In this document: positions 23,341 through 35,800 of the stretch, piece by piece
How positions within the stretch are numbered: position 1 is the stretch's first letter
How the letters are laid out: each line of letters begins with the position of its first letter
Source: Bathynomus jamesi
Lineage: Eukaryota > Arthropoda > Malacostraca > Isopoda > Cirolanidae
Length of the DNA stretch: 64,000 bases
Direction of reading: 5' to 3'
Assembly (NCBI GenBank): GCA_023014485.1
Contig: JAJOZX010001080.1
Location: forward strand, 587,501 to 651,500
Made by a program: the position numbers and the translations under genes
Notes under the pieces: model-generated
What the model was told of the DNA's origin: nothing
The model's input: only the letters and a program-made list of their open reading frames with translations
Database searches by the model: none

Positions 23341-24602
23341 TGTTCATTATCTGTGTTCAGCAAATTTTTTGAAAAAAATGTAAAATGTAGAATGCAGCAA
23401 TATTTGGAATCCTACAATTTATTATCTCCAAATCAATATGGCTTCCGTAATAATAAAACAATGGAAATGGCTATCTTAAATCTTATGGAAATTGCAAATA
23501 TAGCTAAAGAGAACAAAGAAATAATATCAATATTTATGGATTTGAGTAAGGTGTTTGATGTAATAAACCATAACATTCTACTTAATAATTTATATTGTTA
23601 CGGCTTTAGAGGAGCAATCAGTGATTGGTTTAAAAGTTATTTGTCCAACAGATATCAGTTTGTATCAGTAAACAAGTTTTGCTCAACTAAAGCGCTTATC
23701 AAACATGGTGTGCCACAGGGCTCAATTCTGGGTTCACTGTTATTTTTATTATATATAAATGACCTTCCGCATTCATTGATATACTGAACTTCATAATGTT
23801 TTCAGATGATACAACTGTCTCTTTTTCTTGCAAAGATGTTAATTCAGTTAAGAATATATTTAATTCAGAATTCATCAGTGTAATGAAATGGTTGACCACC
23901 AATAAACTCTTCCTAAATACCAGCAAAATAAATTTCATGATTTTTACTAATAAAAGAAATGTATATCTTGATGAACTTAATGTTAATGAAATCGCTATAA
24001 AGGAGTGTACTGTAACAAAATTTCTTGGTGAAATGCTAGATAAGAATTTGCAATGGAGTGATCATGTAAATTATATCGCAAAAAAGATTTCAAGGAGTGT
24101 TGCTATAATGTTTAAACTTAGAAATGTAGTCCCTAAAGAAGTTTTATTGACTCTATCATACTCTTGTTCTTCCTTATATAACATTGTGCGCCTTTGTTTG
24201 GGAAAACTCCACTAACAATGCATTAAATGGTATCTATGTAATCCAAAAACGAGCGATAAGGTTATTTTCTGATGCTGATTTCTTGATCACTCCAGTGCAT
24301 TATTTAAAGAGCTAAATCTACTAAAGCTCAATGATATAACCAAACTGGCACATTTTATTTTTATTTACAAGTGTAAGAACAAAATCATTAATTTACAATG
24401 GGTAAATAGATATTTTGTAACTCATCAAGAAATCCACTCGTATCAGACCAGAAATAGATCAAAGCGTGTTATACCTCAATTTAGATTGTCTTCATCTCAA
24501 AAACTACCCATTTTCATTGGATTGAAGCTATGGAATGACTTAAATGTCGATATAAAAAATATTGTGAATGTAAATTTGTTAAAAACCAAGTTGAAATCCT
24601 GA
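23341..24602 (+). pseudogene. LINE reverse transcriptase fragment, second family
   Basis: Frames carry SPNQYGFR, the first catalytic aspartate box FMDLSKVFD, HGVPQGSILG and, after a shift near 23790, the second box FSDDT. A third shift near 24200 gives a C-terminal region ending near 24600. The start is truncated and no endonuclease is present. It is a Jockey/CR1-group-like element, distinct from the others in the window. Confidence 0.82.
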
Positions 24603-24774
24603 TTAATAATGGCATACTAACAAAAATCTAGGATTAATGTCCATTACTATTGTTTACTAATTATTAATTTCTCGTGTGTAATCTAGTATTAAAAACACAT
24701 TTCTTGGGATTATTCAGTTCTTATCTCTCGTGTACAGTATTGGTTTCTTTGTATGGTATTGGTATAGTGCCTTC

Positions 24775-24906
24775 AATGGTGACCTTGTGTTTGTCATGTC
24801 AGTATTGATAAAGTAAGATTAATACATGTTTTAACTATATTAATAGTTAAAACATGTATTAATCTTAATTTATTAATACTGACATAACAAATACAAGGTC
24901 ACCATT
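24775..24906. repeat. 132-bp foldback
   Basis: Arms 24775-24838 and 24843-24906 are near-perfect reverse complements (64 bases each) around a 4-base loop. It is non-coding and lies 170 bases after the preceding LINE relic. A transcript through it would form a long hairpin. From 24907 to 25086 I see only AT-rich DNA. Confidence 0.88.
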
Positions 24907-26520
24907 ATTTACTTATTTATTTATTTATTATTAATTAATAACAACTAGCTGTTTATTTTTAATAAGAGCCCAGTAAAGCCTAAAGCTTAAGGGCCAAATT
25001 AAATAAAATAAATAGTTAAGCTCCACAATTATTCATGTCATTTTAATTTGAAACGAATGCATTTATTTTATTATTAATAAATAAAGGTTATTTAATTCAA
25101 TTCAAAATGAGGACTACATTGCCAGAGAAGAAGAAAGAGGAGGGAAAAGGAAAAGATTATGGACAAGAAAAGAGAAATGGACACTGATATGGGCTACAAA
25201 GTACGCCAGAAACAAACATAAGAGACAGAAAGACATCACAAGAGAATGGAGAGAAATCTTCCACTTTTGTACATATGAGAGAAAGACTCCAGCTGCAAGA
25301 TTGACTTCTCAAAAGTACAACTTCGTAGCCCAGAAAGTATTTAATGAACAAGAAATAGAATACATGAATGGTGAAATAGATAAGCTTATCCGTAATGAAA
25401 CCAGCCAAAAAATGAACCCTATTCGACTCTTCCAATGCCTTGGCACAGCACAAAATGCTGGAGATGATTCATTTGATAGCCCATTGGACACCCAAAGCAA
25501 ACAGCATACCAGTTAAAATTTTCTAACCAACTCAAACCACCAGATAGGAATGGGTACTCACCATTACCTTCCCCATCCACATTAAGAACCCCTCCCCCTT
25601 CTCCACCACCATGGCATGAAGATATAGATTTACAGCAAATACAAATGGAGGAGGAATTAACAAATCAAATTGAAGTAGTTAAAACCATGAGTATGGAAAA
25701 CCAGCTGCAATTGATCAAACTCAGTAAAAATAGACAATTTAAACAACTGTTATACAGAGTAAATGTAGCAATTAATAGATTAGTCACAGCCAACACAGAT
25801 CTCACTGAACTTAATCAAATAAATTATACTTCTGGCCTATATATGCAAAAGAAACTTATCCCAAATTTCAAACCAAAACGCCCCACCCCCAGACAAAACA
25901 AAAGTGTAAACCAAAACCTCCTCCCTGGAAAATTGAATTAACTAAACAGCTTACACGAGCCAGGCATGAACTGAACCAAATGAAACAATATTTTGAAGCA
26001 TCTCCACAAGGAAAACTCAAAAATAAATAGGGAAAATAAAAGAGTATAACTTGTGAGAGAGTGAACTACATGACAAGGTGCTAGAATTGGAGGGAAGAAT
26101 CCTAGCCATAGCCACTAGAATCAGGAATAAACAAAAGCAGATAAACATAAAAGACCATAACAAACAATTTTCATCAAACCCTAGAGGCTTTTACCAAAAT
26201 CTCAAGAGAAAGAATAATAGTCCATGACCCACCAGATCAGGTCAGATGGAGTCATACTGGAATCCCTTCTTTGAAGCCCCAGGATGCCGACTGGATAGAG
26301 ACCATCAGAGTAGCAAATGAGTGTAAACTGGAAATGGAGGAGTTATTTGTGATGGAAGATAAGGTAAGAAAGAAATTGACAAGATTATCCAACTTCAAAA
26401 ATCCTGGCCTAGATAAGCTCCCAAATTTCTGGCTGAAACAGAACATGGCATTACACCATCATTACACTTGCGCTTTTCACAGAATTTTGCAGGGGAGAAG
26501 AAACACTAGAATGGCATACA

Positions 26521-27285
26521 TAGGGTGACCAGACGTCCTGCATTTTGCAGGACTGTCCCGCAAAAAACATTGACCAATGCGGGACAATGCAATGTCCCGC
26601 ATTCTTGTATTTATGCAATTTTCGTACAAATGAAATGTAATTTGTATTCATTATCGTAGATCTGGCATCCGCGCATCCCCTCATAAACGTTTTAAAAAGT
26701 TTTTGAAACCTCTAGTACGACAGACCTCGACGGCCGACGTTCGTCAGTTAAAATTTTGAATTATAATGGTGTTGACGTGTTATTTAATTGTCAGAGTACC
26801 CATACATTTTAAAAATTACTTAAAAAAGAAAGTGCACTTTCAATGAAGATTTAGAAAAAGAATATCCTTTTATTAAAGAAGCAAAGAGTGAGAGCATGGT
26901 CAAATGTGTTAAATGTTTTTTTACTTTTTCAATTGCAAGTGGTGGGAAATGTGACATTAAACGTCATTTAAACTCTACTAAGCATAAACAAGCTGATGCC
27001 TGCGCTTCATCAAGTAGGCCTTTGACAACGTTTTTACAGAGTAAAGATTTTGATGAAGAGAAAAAAAGTGTAAGGTAAGCAAACTATACAAAATTACTTT
27101 TTGGTAGTACAATTATTTGTCCGTTATATATCTTTGAAAGATAAAGTAAAATGCCTATAGAGTGCTGCAAAATACTTTTAAAAGGTATTGGTTGACCTGT
27201 GGGAGTGTTATCGAGATATCATACGAGTATATTAGTGTACCAATGGATCCGTCCCGCATTGGATCGCAAAAATCTGGTCACCCTA
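26521..27285 (+). mobile_element. hAT element, internally deleted, 8-bp duplication GGCATACA
   Basis: A 765-base element begins TAGGGTGACCAGAC and ends with its inverse (CTGGTCACCCTA). It is flanked by identical octamers GGCATACA at 26513-26520 and 27286-27293. It interrupts the surrounding LINE. Only the first exon of a transposase remains, and the catalytic domain is absent. Confidence 0.93.
26827..27074 (+). pseudogene. hAT transposase N-terminal BED-like zinc-finger exon
   Basis: The frame reads a short N-terminus, then a BED-type zinc finger with CVKC, HLNSTKH spacing and TFLQS. A good splice donor (AAG|GTAAGC) follows at about 27075. The rest of the transposase is missing. The BED finger would bind the element termini. 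It could be trans-mobilised by a full-length relative. Confidence 0.7.
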
Positions 27286-28560
27286 GGCATACAAGATACA
27301 ACCCCCATCCCTAAAACTTATGAGATAAATCTCCCAAATAAATACTTCTCAATTTGCTGCCTCACTACCACCAAAAACTACTTACTGGTCTGATTGCAGA
27401 CAGTATACCAGTATACCTTGGAATAGAAGAGAAGGGTAATATAGAACATTGGCAAATGTGAGAGAAAATCAGTGGAGAGTATGTGCAAAGACTGAAAAAG
27501 ATCTGCAAGACCCAACTTGCATCAAAAAACAAAATAATGGCTATAAATTAACTCGCTATCCCTGTTATTAATTATAGTATAGGGATAATAGACTGGTTGC
27601 AATCAGACCTGAACAAACTAAATGTTAAGACCAGGAAATTCCTCACTCTAAATAGAATAACATACTGGATCCAGTGTCTTCCCAGATTGAACCTGCCAGG
27701 AAAATTGGGAGGGATGGGATTGACAGGTTAACTAGCTGCACCAATCATTGACCATCAGCATTGGGCAGTATCTGAGGAGCTCTTCTAACCCTACAATAGC
27801 TCCAGTTCATGAATACTACCCCACAAGAGTAACTCAACAAACTTCTATAACCAAACTAGCCCAGCACTTTGGAGGGAATAGTAAGACAGAAGAAATAGAC
27901 ACTGAAAGAGTGCCAGCCATGTTAATTGCTCGAAAAAGTTGCAAAAATATTTCTCCTACAACAACAAGCCAAATGTGCAGAAGAATGGGAACCAACACCA
28001 AAGGGTTGGAAAACACTATCAAGAACTTCAGAAGGACTACATGAATAAAGAAGGATTATTGGAATGGGTAAGGAGGAGTTCTGCTGTATGATGGAGAACA
28101 GCTCAATATCTTGCACTTCTAACAAATAAATTTTTAAAAAATGGCTGCTCAGTAATAATGATAGGTGTAGATTCTATCATGCTGAGGTGGAAAGTGTTGG
28201 TCATCTAATATAATGACAAAATCATTCCTACAGGAAGATATTTCCAAAACAGAGCGATGAACCCTGATATAGTAATATGGGACAGGGAGAAAAGAAAGGG
28301 ACAGATTACTGACATAAGCATCCCCAACTATTATGGAGTAAACCAAGCAGAAAGGGGAAAGATAACCAAATACCTAGATCTAAAAAATCATGTAAAAAGA
28401 ACCTGGTTGCTATATGAAATAGAAATAATACCAGTGATAATGGGAGCAACTGGGTTGCTCAAAAAGAATTTAAATTCTTATCAAGAACAGATATCTAACA
28501 AACCAACAGCCCCAGAGACATAACTGGAAACAATTCAGGATAGTGTCACTATCTTGAAAA

Positions 28561-30530
28561 GAGCCCTTGGAAGCATTGTTAACAGATGAACACAGATCTG
28601 GTTTGACCCTGGGCTGGGGTCCCCAGAATATGAAAAGAAAAAGTAAAAAGAAAATATAAGCCAGAAAAGAGGAAAAACCTTTTAAATGTTCTTACACCAC
28701 AACATGGAAATGTCATCTTTCAGAGCATTTAAGAGTTCATAAATTAAATTAAAGTATTAGCTCAACAAATAAAGAAGTGAGCTGAGGTAAAAAACTAAAA
28801 ACAAAATCATTTATGCGCAAAGAACCCATGTGCTCTTTATAAAAATCTAATATGAGACACGATAAAAGTAAAGCAACTGCCAGACCAAAATGCCCTGGAT
28901 AACTACTAGAGCCAACTTTTCCAAGGTAGTGCAACACAAGAATGAAGCTGATTTGATAAAGGAAGTGAGACAGGTCAATAGAGATAAACAACAAATAGAA
29001 AACATCACTATAATGCAAAAACCTTAGATCAAAATGGGCAAGCTTTACCAACTTCAAAAGTTGAGGAACAGACCAGCTCCCAAACTTTTGGATTAAACAG
29101 ACTACTCCACTACATAAGTATTATAAACAGGCCTTTCAACAAATGATAAATGGTGAGGAACGTGCCCCCAGAATGGGTGACAGAGAACACTATTCTAATA
29201 CCAAAGTCACAAAAAATTCACCTCCCACAAAAATATAGGCCTATCTATTGTTTACCCACTCTATATAAATTATTGACTAATAATAGCAGATCACGTATAC
29301 AGCTATCTTATATAGAACAATTTCCTAGAATAAGAGAAAGGGTGTAGAAAATGATGTCTCAGAATGAAGGGTAAGCCTTTAATCAACCAAACTATAATTG
29401 AAGATTGTAAGAAAAGATGGAGAAATCAGAATGCTTTTGACAGCGTGCTCCATTCATGGATTTTAGAATGTATGAAGCTATACAGTATAATACAGACAAT
29501 AAGACAATACATTTTCTAAGCAGAAGAATGGAGCATTGGAGAATGAATATAACCCTAACCCATGAACAGAGCAAAATCAAATTAGGGGATGTCAATATCC
29601 AAAGAGTATTTTCCAGGGTAACAGTTTGTTACCTCCATTTTATTGCCTCACCCTGAACCCCTTAAACAAACTTCTGAAAGGCAATAGCGGCTGCAACCTG
29701 TCAGAGGGAAGACAGATCCAACCATGACCATAAACCATTTGTTATTTATGGATGACTTAAAGCTGCATGCTGAAAGTAAGGAGATAGCTGTGTGGAAGAT
29801 TGTGACAACAGACAGATGGAAGAACCTTGTACACAAACATCATGACAAGAATCATAGCCAAAACCCTCAGTCACCCAACTAACAAAACGCTTTACACCAA
29901 CTAACATTCATGAAGTGAAATAAATACCAAAAAGACAATCACCTGAAATAGCACAAAAGAATTGGAAAGAGTGTACTGGAGATCAACAAAATGAAAAAGT
30001 GGAGCAGTTGAGGCAGTGTCAGAGCAGGCAAATTTGCAGTAGAAATAGAAAAAGATTACATTGATAAGGAGAGATTTCTTGAATGGTTATATAGAGACAC
30101 CTTAGCTTCTGATGGAGAGTAAAGTGTGATGGATGCTTATTGCTTAAGATCAAGCACTATACACAAGTGGATTTAAAAAGATGGCTGGCATTTCACTTAA
30201 TGATAAATGCCAGTTCTGCTGAAAGGAAGTAGAGAATATGGAACAGCTAATGTTGGTGTACAAACACTTGTGGAAGATGGATATTATACAGACATAAGAT
30301 ATGTAGACTCATCCATTGGTGCCTATGCAAAAAGCACCAGATGCCAGTCACCAAACAGGGAAAAGGCGGGATCATAACCCACAACCAATCATTGGAAATG
30401 AAGACATTACCATTTTCTATGACACCATCATACCCACAGGAACACACAGAAAACAGAGTAACCAAACCAAACATAGTAATAATGGGGAAAAAAAACACTT
30501 TTGGTAAAAGATGCAAGTGTTCCAAATGAT
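28561..30530 (+). pseudogene. Decayed LINE of the same type, copy 2
   Basis: A more eroded copy shows PPEWVTENTILIPK and QKYRPIYCLPTLYKLL (29150-29280), a trace of the region with HKWI-type residues, and a C-terminal remnant near 30340-30500. No frame longer than about 65 codons survives. Its end is near the LINE 3' fragment at 30548. Confidence 0.5.
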
Positions 30531-30547
30531 TATGGAATTAATGAGTG

Positions 30548-30726
30548 TGTTACAAGGAGTTACAAGGAAAAGTAGTACCTCAAAAGGGCTTGCGACCCAT
30601 ACCGAGGAGGTACCAATGGCAACGGGTGCCAGGGAAAAATTCATACACCCTCAAATAGTTTGTAAGATTCGGTCTAGCCTTTTCTTGAACAGATCCACAG
30701 AAGAACTGTTCACAACTTCTGAAGGG
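30548..30726 (-). repeat. 3' fragment of CR1-like LINE-B
   Basis: 179 bases match the last codons and 3' tail of the element at 36104-38790 (LNSSSVDLFKKRLD region). The tail ends in two tandem TCCTTGTAAC units on the minus strand, a short terminal repeat typical of CR1-like LINEs. Confidence 0.85.
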
Positions 30727-31099
30727 GAGAGTGAGTTACAAGGAGTTACAAGGACAAGAGGAAGCCTCAAAGACCTTCCGTTCCACTCTGGGAGGTTCCT
30801 GTTATTAAACAAGTTTATTTTTCTTTCAACTATCCTAGCAGTAGTAGAAAAGTAGAAGGCTCTCTCCCCACCCTCCACTTACTCTTTTCCAGAGGCAGGT
30901 ATGGAAAAAGGTTGAAGAAAATACCTTGACCCTGGAAAAGTAGCCAAGGAAATTTTACAGGAAAGTAGAGAATATATAAAAAGCTCTATAATTAGCATGC
31001 TCACAGAGACACCGTGCAAGCAAACTCCTGCAAAGTCACGTTATGTTTTAGTCTTAAACTATGAGAGTATTCAGTACTTTGTCCAGCCTATTTTTAAAC

Positions 31100-33700
31100 A
31101 CATTTATACTTTGGCTTGAAACAACCTCTGAGGGAAGTTGGTTCCAGATATTAACTATTTTATAGAAAAAGAAATTGCCGCAAAGGTCCTAAATATCTTT
31201 AGTTCCAGTTTAAACCCATTATTTATTGTCGGATTGGCATTAAGTGAGAATAAGTTTCTGTAATCTACCCTCTCTATTCCATTGAGCATCTTGAAGACTT
31301 GAATAAGCTGACCTCGCAAACTCCTCGTCTCTAAGGTAAATAGATTTAGGCGCTCCAATCTCCGTTGGTGGCTTTGCATTCTCATTGAAGGGATCAATTT
31401 TGTAGCCCTTGCTTGTACTCTTTCTAACCTTTCTATGTCCTTCCTGAGGGATGGAGACCAAAACCGTGCACAGTATTCCAGTTGAGGTCTGACTAGTGAA
31501 TTATAGAGACATTACAGTCTCCTTGTTCCGAAACTGGAACTGTCTTTTAATAAATATAGCATAATATTTTTAAGGCCCTCTTTTCAACTTCTGCACAGTG
31601 CTTCGACGGTTTCAGATCGTTGCTGATATTGACTCCTAAGTCTTTCTTTAGCTAGATTGGTCTCAGTCAAGTTCATTCCCAAAAGAAAGTAATCGTTCTT
31701 CGGGTTTTTATAACCTATGTGCATTACCTTACCTTTGTCCAAGTTGAATGGCATCTGCTAAGTAGCACCCCATTCGCCCGACCTGTCAAGGTCATTCTGA
31801 AGCATTCTTACACCCTCCTCAGTACCTATACTACCTCCTAATTTTGTATCGTCTGCAAATTTGGAGATCGTACTTAGAAGCCCGATGTCTATATCGTTAA
31901 TATTGATGATAAAAAATAAAGGACCCAGAACGGAACCCTGTGGGACACCACTGGTGATGAGCACCCACTCCGAAGCCACTCCATTTATTACCACTCTCTG
32001 CTTTCTGTTTTAACCAATCCTCAATCCATTTGGAAACGAGCCCGGTGATTCCTAGTCCTTTGACTTTAGCCATCAATCTCGCGTGAGGGACTTTGTCAAA
32101 GGCTTTTTTAAAGTCGAGATACACTATATCTATTGCCCTACTTGCATCGTATAGTGTATGCATATTATGGAAAAACTCTAACAGGTTTGTCAGACAGGAT
32201 CTATGTCGCTTAAATCCATGTTAAGAATAAAAAATTAGATTGTTAGATTCAAGGTGATACACAATATGTTTTGTAATGATGGATTCCAGCAGATTGCCGA
32301 CAACTAATGTTAAGCTGATGGGCGGTAATTACAAGGATTTTCCCTATCACCCTTTTTAAAGATTGGTGTTACATTTGCTAACTTCCAGTCGGTTGGAACT
32401 TTCCCTAACTCGATTGATTGTTTGAATATGGTTACTAAGTCGTCAACAACATTGTGGCTAACCTCTTTTAATATCCTTGGAAGAAATAAGTCGGGGCCAG
32501 GTGATTTGTATTTGTTCATCTTATCAATTAATTGCTGTACCTCATTTCTCGTAAAACTTATGGTCTCTACATGCTGGTCACTGTCATATGTAATCCGAGG
32601 ACTTGGCACTTCTATTGTGTCTTCCTCCGTGAAGACTGTAACGAAGAACTCGTTTAACATATTAGCTATATCTTTATCACCGAATTTCAGTATGCCATTT
32701 CTACCTTTTAGGGGGCCTACAGAATTTTTAATTGGCTTTCTGCTATTAACATGGGCAAAAAATTCTTTAGGGTTAACTTTACAGAGTGAGGCAACTTTAG
32801 CTTCTTCACGTTTGGCTGATCTAATTAAGGACTTAACCCTCCTACGTAGGTTTATATAGTTTTCTGAATTAGTCTGGTTGAATGCGACTTAGTAGTTTGT
32901 AGGCTCTATTTCTTCCCGTAATAGCACTGCTGATTTCGTTGTTAAACCACTTCGGCGACTTTGTTGACAGGAAACTATTTTAGTGGGTATAAAAGTGTTC
33001 TGTAATATTCTAAATTGATCCCTGTAAGAGCTCCAGGTGACTGACATCCTTATTTATTAGAACTTCAGGTGTGTTTAAACTACTTCGGGAGCTTTCAAAA
33101 TTTGCTCTCGAGAAATCTCGTCTTTCACGAGTCTTTTCGCGTGTATTAACTGGAACCCTGAGGTCAAACCTAATCAAATTATGATCGCTGTTACTCAAAT
33201 TTTCACCAATAGTCAGGTTAGAGACTAGGTCATCTTCGTTCGTGAATATGAAGTTTAGTTTATTATTACCCCTTGTAGGACCGTCACCCCATTGACTTAA
33301 GTTATCATCTGCAAATTCCAACAGTCTTGAGCCCTCAGCATTAGCTGTTTTGTTTTCCCAATTTATATTACCACAATTGAAATCACCAAAAATCAAACTG
33401 ATCTTATTATTCACTATTCTGCTTAATTGGTTATACAAGTTTATATCCTTATCAACGGGGTAGTGAGGTGGCCTATATACTAGTAGTAGATGCACTACTT
33501 TATTATTTAGGTTTAGATCAATTCCCAACATTTCATGAGCAGATACGATATTACTGTTTACAGGGTGCAGGAAGTCCCGAGCATACAAAAGTACACCGCT
33601 GCCTTCCCTTCCATTCCTATCTTTGTGAAACATTTTGTAACCTACCATTTCAAATTCTCCTACAAAATCCCTTGTTTCAGAATGAATGAAGAGCACAGTT
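31100..33700 (-). pseudogene. LINE-C ORF2: AP endonuclease remnant and reverse transcriptase
   Basis: The frame 33696-33010 holds the C-terminal two thirds of an apurinic-type endonuclease (FGDFNCGNINW, SDHNLIRFDL). Its N-terminal part is deleted, joining ORF1 tail sequence to it near 33700. RT pieces follow at 32660-32310 (SPGPD, NVTPIFKKGD), 32163-31897 (YLDFKKAFDKVPH) and 31994-31758 (GVPQGSVLGP, catalytic FADDT). The C-terminal domain is at 31520-31155 (LERVQARATKLIPS). At least five frameshifts separate them. Confidence 0.88.
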
Positions 33701-33737
33701 TTGAGAGATTTTAAATTGTGATTTTTCCTAACTGGCC

Positions 33738-35030
33738 TTAGTCGTTTCCCGACGCAGTTGAACTGACTGCTGTTGGAGGTGGACTAACTGCTGTTGGAGG
33801 TGGACTAACTGCTGTTGGAGGTGGACTAACTGCTGTTGGAGGTGGACTAACTGCTGTTGGAGGTGGACTAACTGCTGTTGGAGGTGGACTAACTGCTGTT
33901 GGAGGAGGACTAGCTGCTGCTGGAGGGGGACTAGCTGCTGCTTGAGGGGGACTAGCTGCTGCTGGAGGGGGACTAGCTGCTGCTGGAGGAGTAGGACCGA
34001 CTGCTGGGGGAGTAGGTTTAACAGTTGGGGGAGCAGGATCAATTGCTGGTTTGGGGGGTCCTAGTTTAAAAAGATTATACAAATTAATGTTCAGTAAATC
34101 ACCAAACTTCCTTTTCCCCTTCTGATTAAAATGTATCCCGTCCGAACCAAAGTATTCCCCATTTCCGTAGAATGTAGGCCAAAAATCAACAAACTTTAGG
34201 CCTTTTTCATCACACATGCTTTCACTTTTTATTTATGCTAATGGCTTTACTTAGAGTATAGTCACTAGCACGCATTCGAGGGAGAATCCCTACGACCATA
34301 CCCATATCTGTCCTATCCCTAACCTTGTCGGTTAGGATCTTGAACTCTTTTATAATGGACTCTGTCTGCCCTCCTGTCCCTCCCAGAAAAACGTCATTGC
34401 CACCAACATGTACAATAATGGGGCAACTCTTATTCTTGATATTAATTCTGACTAATTCCCTATTAATTATCTGGCTCGTGGCACCTGGAAAACATCGGAG
34501 TTTTCTCTTGGTCACGCGTCTTGCTCCTAAAAAGTCCCCTTGATTCCTTACCATAGAATCCCCAATTAAAAAGGATTCATCCTCTTCGTCGGCAAGTAAG
34601 TAAAACATTTTTGACGGTAATGGGTTCCGAATCCTTAAGTTTTGGTTTTGGTTTGGAGGGTCTTTTATTTTTGACCAAGTGGAATTCTCGTTCCTCCGTT
34701 CTACTTTCCGGAATATTCACTCTGTTTTCCAAGTGAGCCACGCTTTGTTCTAGAATCTAGATGGTTAACCTTACAGTTTAAATCTGCTGATGTGTTTTCA
34801 GTCTGATCTTTTCCACTGGGTTGGATTTCCAGTGCTACGACCCGAGCTTCAAGCTTTTTTACCAATTCCTTTAGCTCTTTAACTTCCCTTTCGTGGTTCT
34901 CTCTAAGTTTACAAAACAAACATATACTGAGGGATGTGATGTCGCTGATATTACCTTCAGGGAAGTCGACGCACTAATGATTAACTTTACATTTAAAGCA
35001 TTCCGCTTTCAATTTAGCTGGCCCTGTCAT
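33738..35030 (-). pseudogene. LINE-C ORF1: zinc finger, coiled coil, SGNH/esterase domain
   Basis: From ATG 35030 the order is a Cys-rich finger (CFKC), a TAG soon after, a coiled-coil segment rich in Lys-Glu heptads (LKELVKKLEARVVALE, about 34870), an SGNH hydrolase domain (LIGDSMVR block I, VHVGGNDV block III, GSDGIHF block V) at 34560-34110, and a proline-rich tail of seven-residue repeats. An esterase-type ORF1 is known from CR1/L2-group LINEs. The protein would bind element RNA and possibly membranes. A shift near 34225 and the early stop inactivate this copy. Confidence 0.85.
33766..33985 (-). repeat. 21-bp coding minisatellite in LINE-C ORF1
   Basis: About ten tandem 21-base units encode SPPPTAV and the variant SPPPAAA on the minus strand. 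Other frames across it give Leu-Gln repeats that are shadows. Confidence 0.95.
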
Positions 35031-35044
35031 ATTTTTTTTTTTTT

Positions 35045-35280
35045 ATGATACGTTACTTTAAATAATACAATATGTTACTTTAAATAAAATATTACTTTCA
35101 AATAATACGATACGCTACGATATGTTACTGTAAATAATACAATAAATATATTACTTTAAAAAATACGATATGTTCTTTTTAAATAATACGATACTTTAAG
35201 ATATGTTACTGTAAATAATATAATATATTACTTTAAAAATACGATACGTTACTTTTAAATAATACAATATGTTGCTTTAA
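35045..35280. repeat. AT-rich tandem repeat, about 20-bp unit
   Basis: Imperfect repeats of GTTACTTTAAATAATACAAT lie directly upstream of LINE-C ORF1, next to a poly-A/T run at 35032-35045. It probably belongs to the LINE-C leader. Confidence 0.8.
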
Positions 35281-35282
35281 TA

Positions 35283-35800
35283 ACGGATGGTGAGAGGGGA
35301 AATGGTGAGCGCGGAAATAAACACGTGTTACAGACCGGAAACTGAGCTGAATACAGAATTGAATGGAACCTGTGGGCTGCCGTTAGTAACAATGCAGTCT
35401 GATATTAACTTAAATAATACAATGCTATTTTAATTAGTATATTGGTTAGTGAGGGAGGAATGGTGACTGCAGAAATACGGAAATAAATAAATACGCGCAA
35501 ACGAGTGGCACGTGTTACAGACTGGAAATGGAATTGAATACGGAACTGAATGGGATCTGTAGGGAGCCGTTTATAACAATGCAGAATGCTGTTACTTTAA
35601 ATAATATAATATGTTATTTTAATTTATACAACGGATCGTGGGGGCGAAGTAGTAAATGTGGGAAATGGACCTGTGAGAGCACGTGTTTCGACCGGAAACG
35701 GAAATAGACTCGAATATACAAATCTTACTATGTAACTCGTCTGAAAATGCAATCTGTGACGACCATCTAAAACAATGCAAAATTATTTCACGTTAACTTT
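35283..35800 (-). repeat. Monomer array in LINE-C leader, about 170-bp unit
   Basis: Three related units (about 35283-35430, 35435-35610, 35620-35790) share a GGNAAATGG block, a CACGTGTT block, ACCGGAAA/ACTGGAAA and ACAATGCA. They precede ORF1, the place where promoter monomers occur in some LINEs. CACGTG E-box cores recur. The promoter role is inference. 35800-36060 is AT-rich, then ends in a GC-rich stretch that may be the element's 5' end. Confidence 0.7.

Larger units (their letters stand above)
25087..28560 (+). pseudogene. Decayed LINE with restriction-like endonuclease, copy 1
   Basis: Fragments of one plus-strand LINE are spread over 3.5 kb. There is an N-terminal region with W..IFHFCTYERKTPAA, an RT finger motif (LSNFKNPGLDKLP), then after a hAT insertion the NKYFSICCL and GGMGL regions. 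At 28257-28523 a C-terminal segment has PDIVIWDREK..ITDIS and IEIIPVIMGATG. The PD...D..K layout and position resemble the restriction-like endonuclease of R2/R4/NeSL-type LINEs. Many stops and frameshifts are present. The clade assignment is from recognisable motifs only. Confidence 0.65.

Noticed and set aside
30316..30529. Two short lysine-rich frames as possible small genes
   Set aside because: They overlap each other and fall in the eroded LINE copy 2. No independent support.
33766..33985. Tandem array considered as a CRISPR
   Set aside because: Units are contiguous 21-bp coding repeats without spacers, in a eukaryotic LINE.
33728..34042. Leu-Gln repeat protein on the minus strand
   Set aside because: It is another frame of the 21-bp minisatellite that encodes SPPPTAV in LINE-C ORF1.
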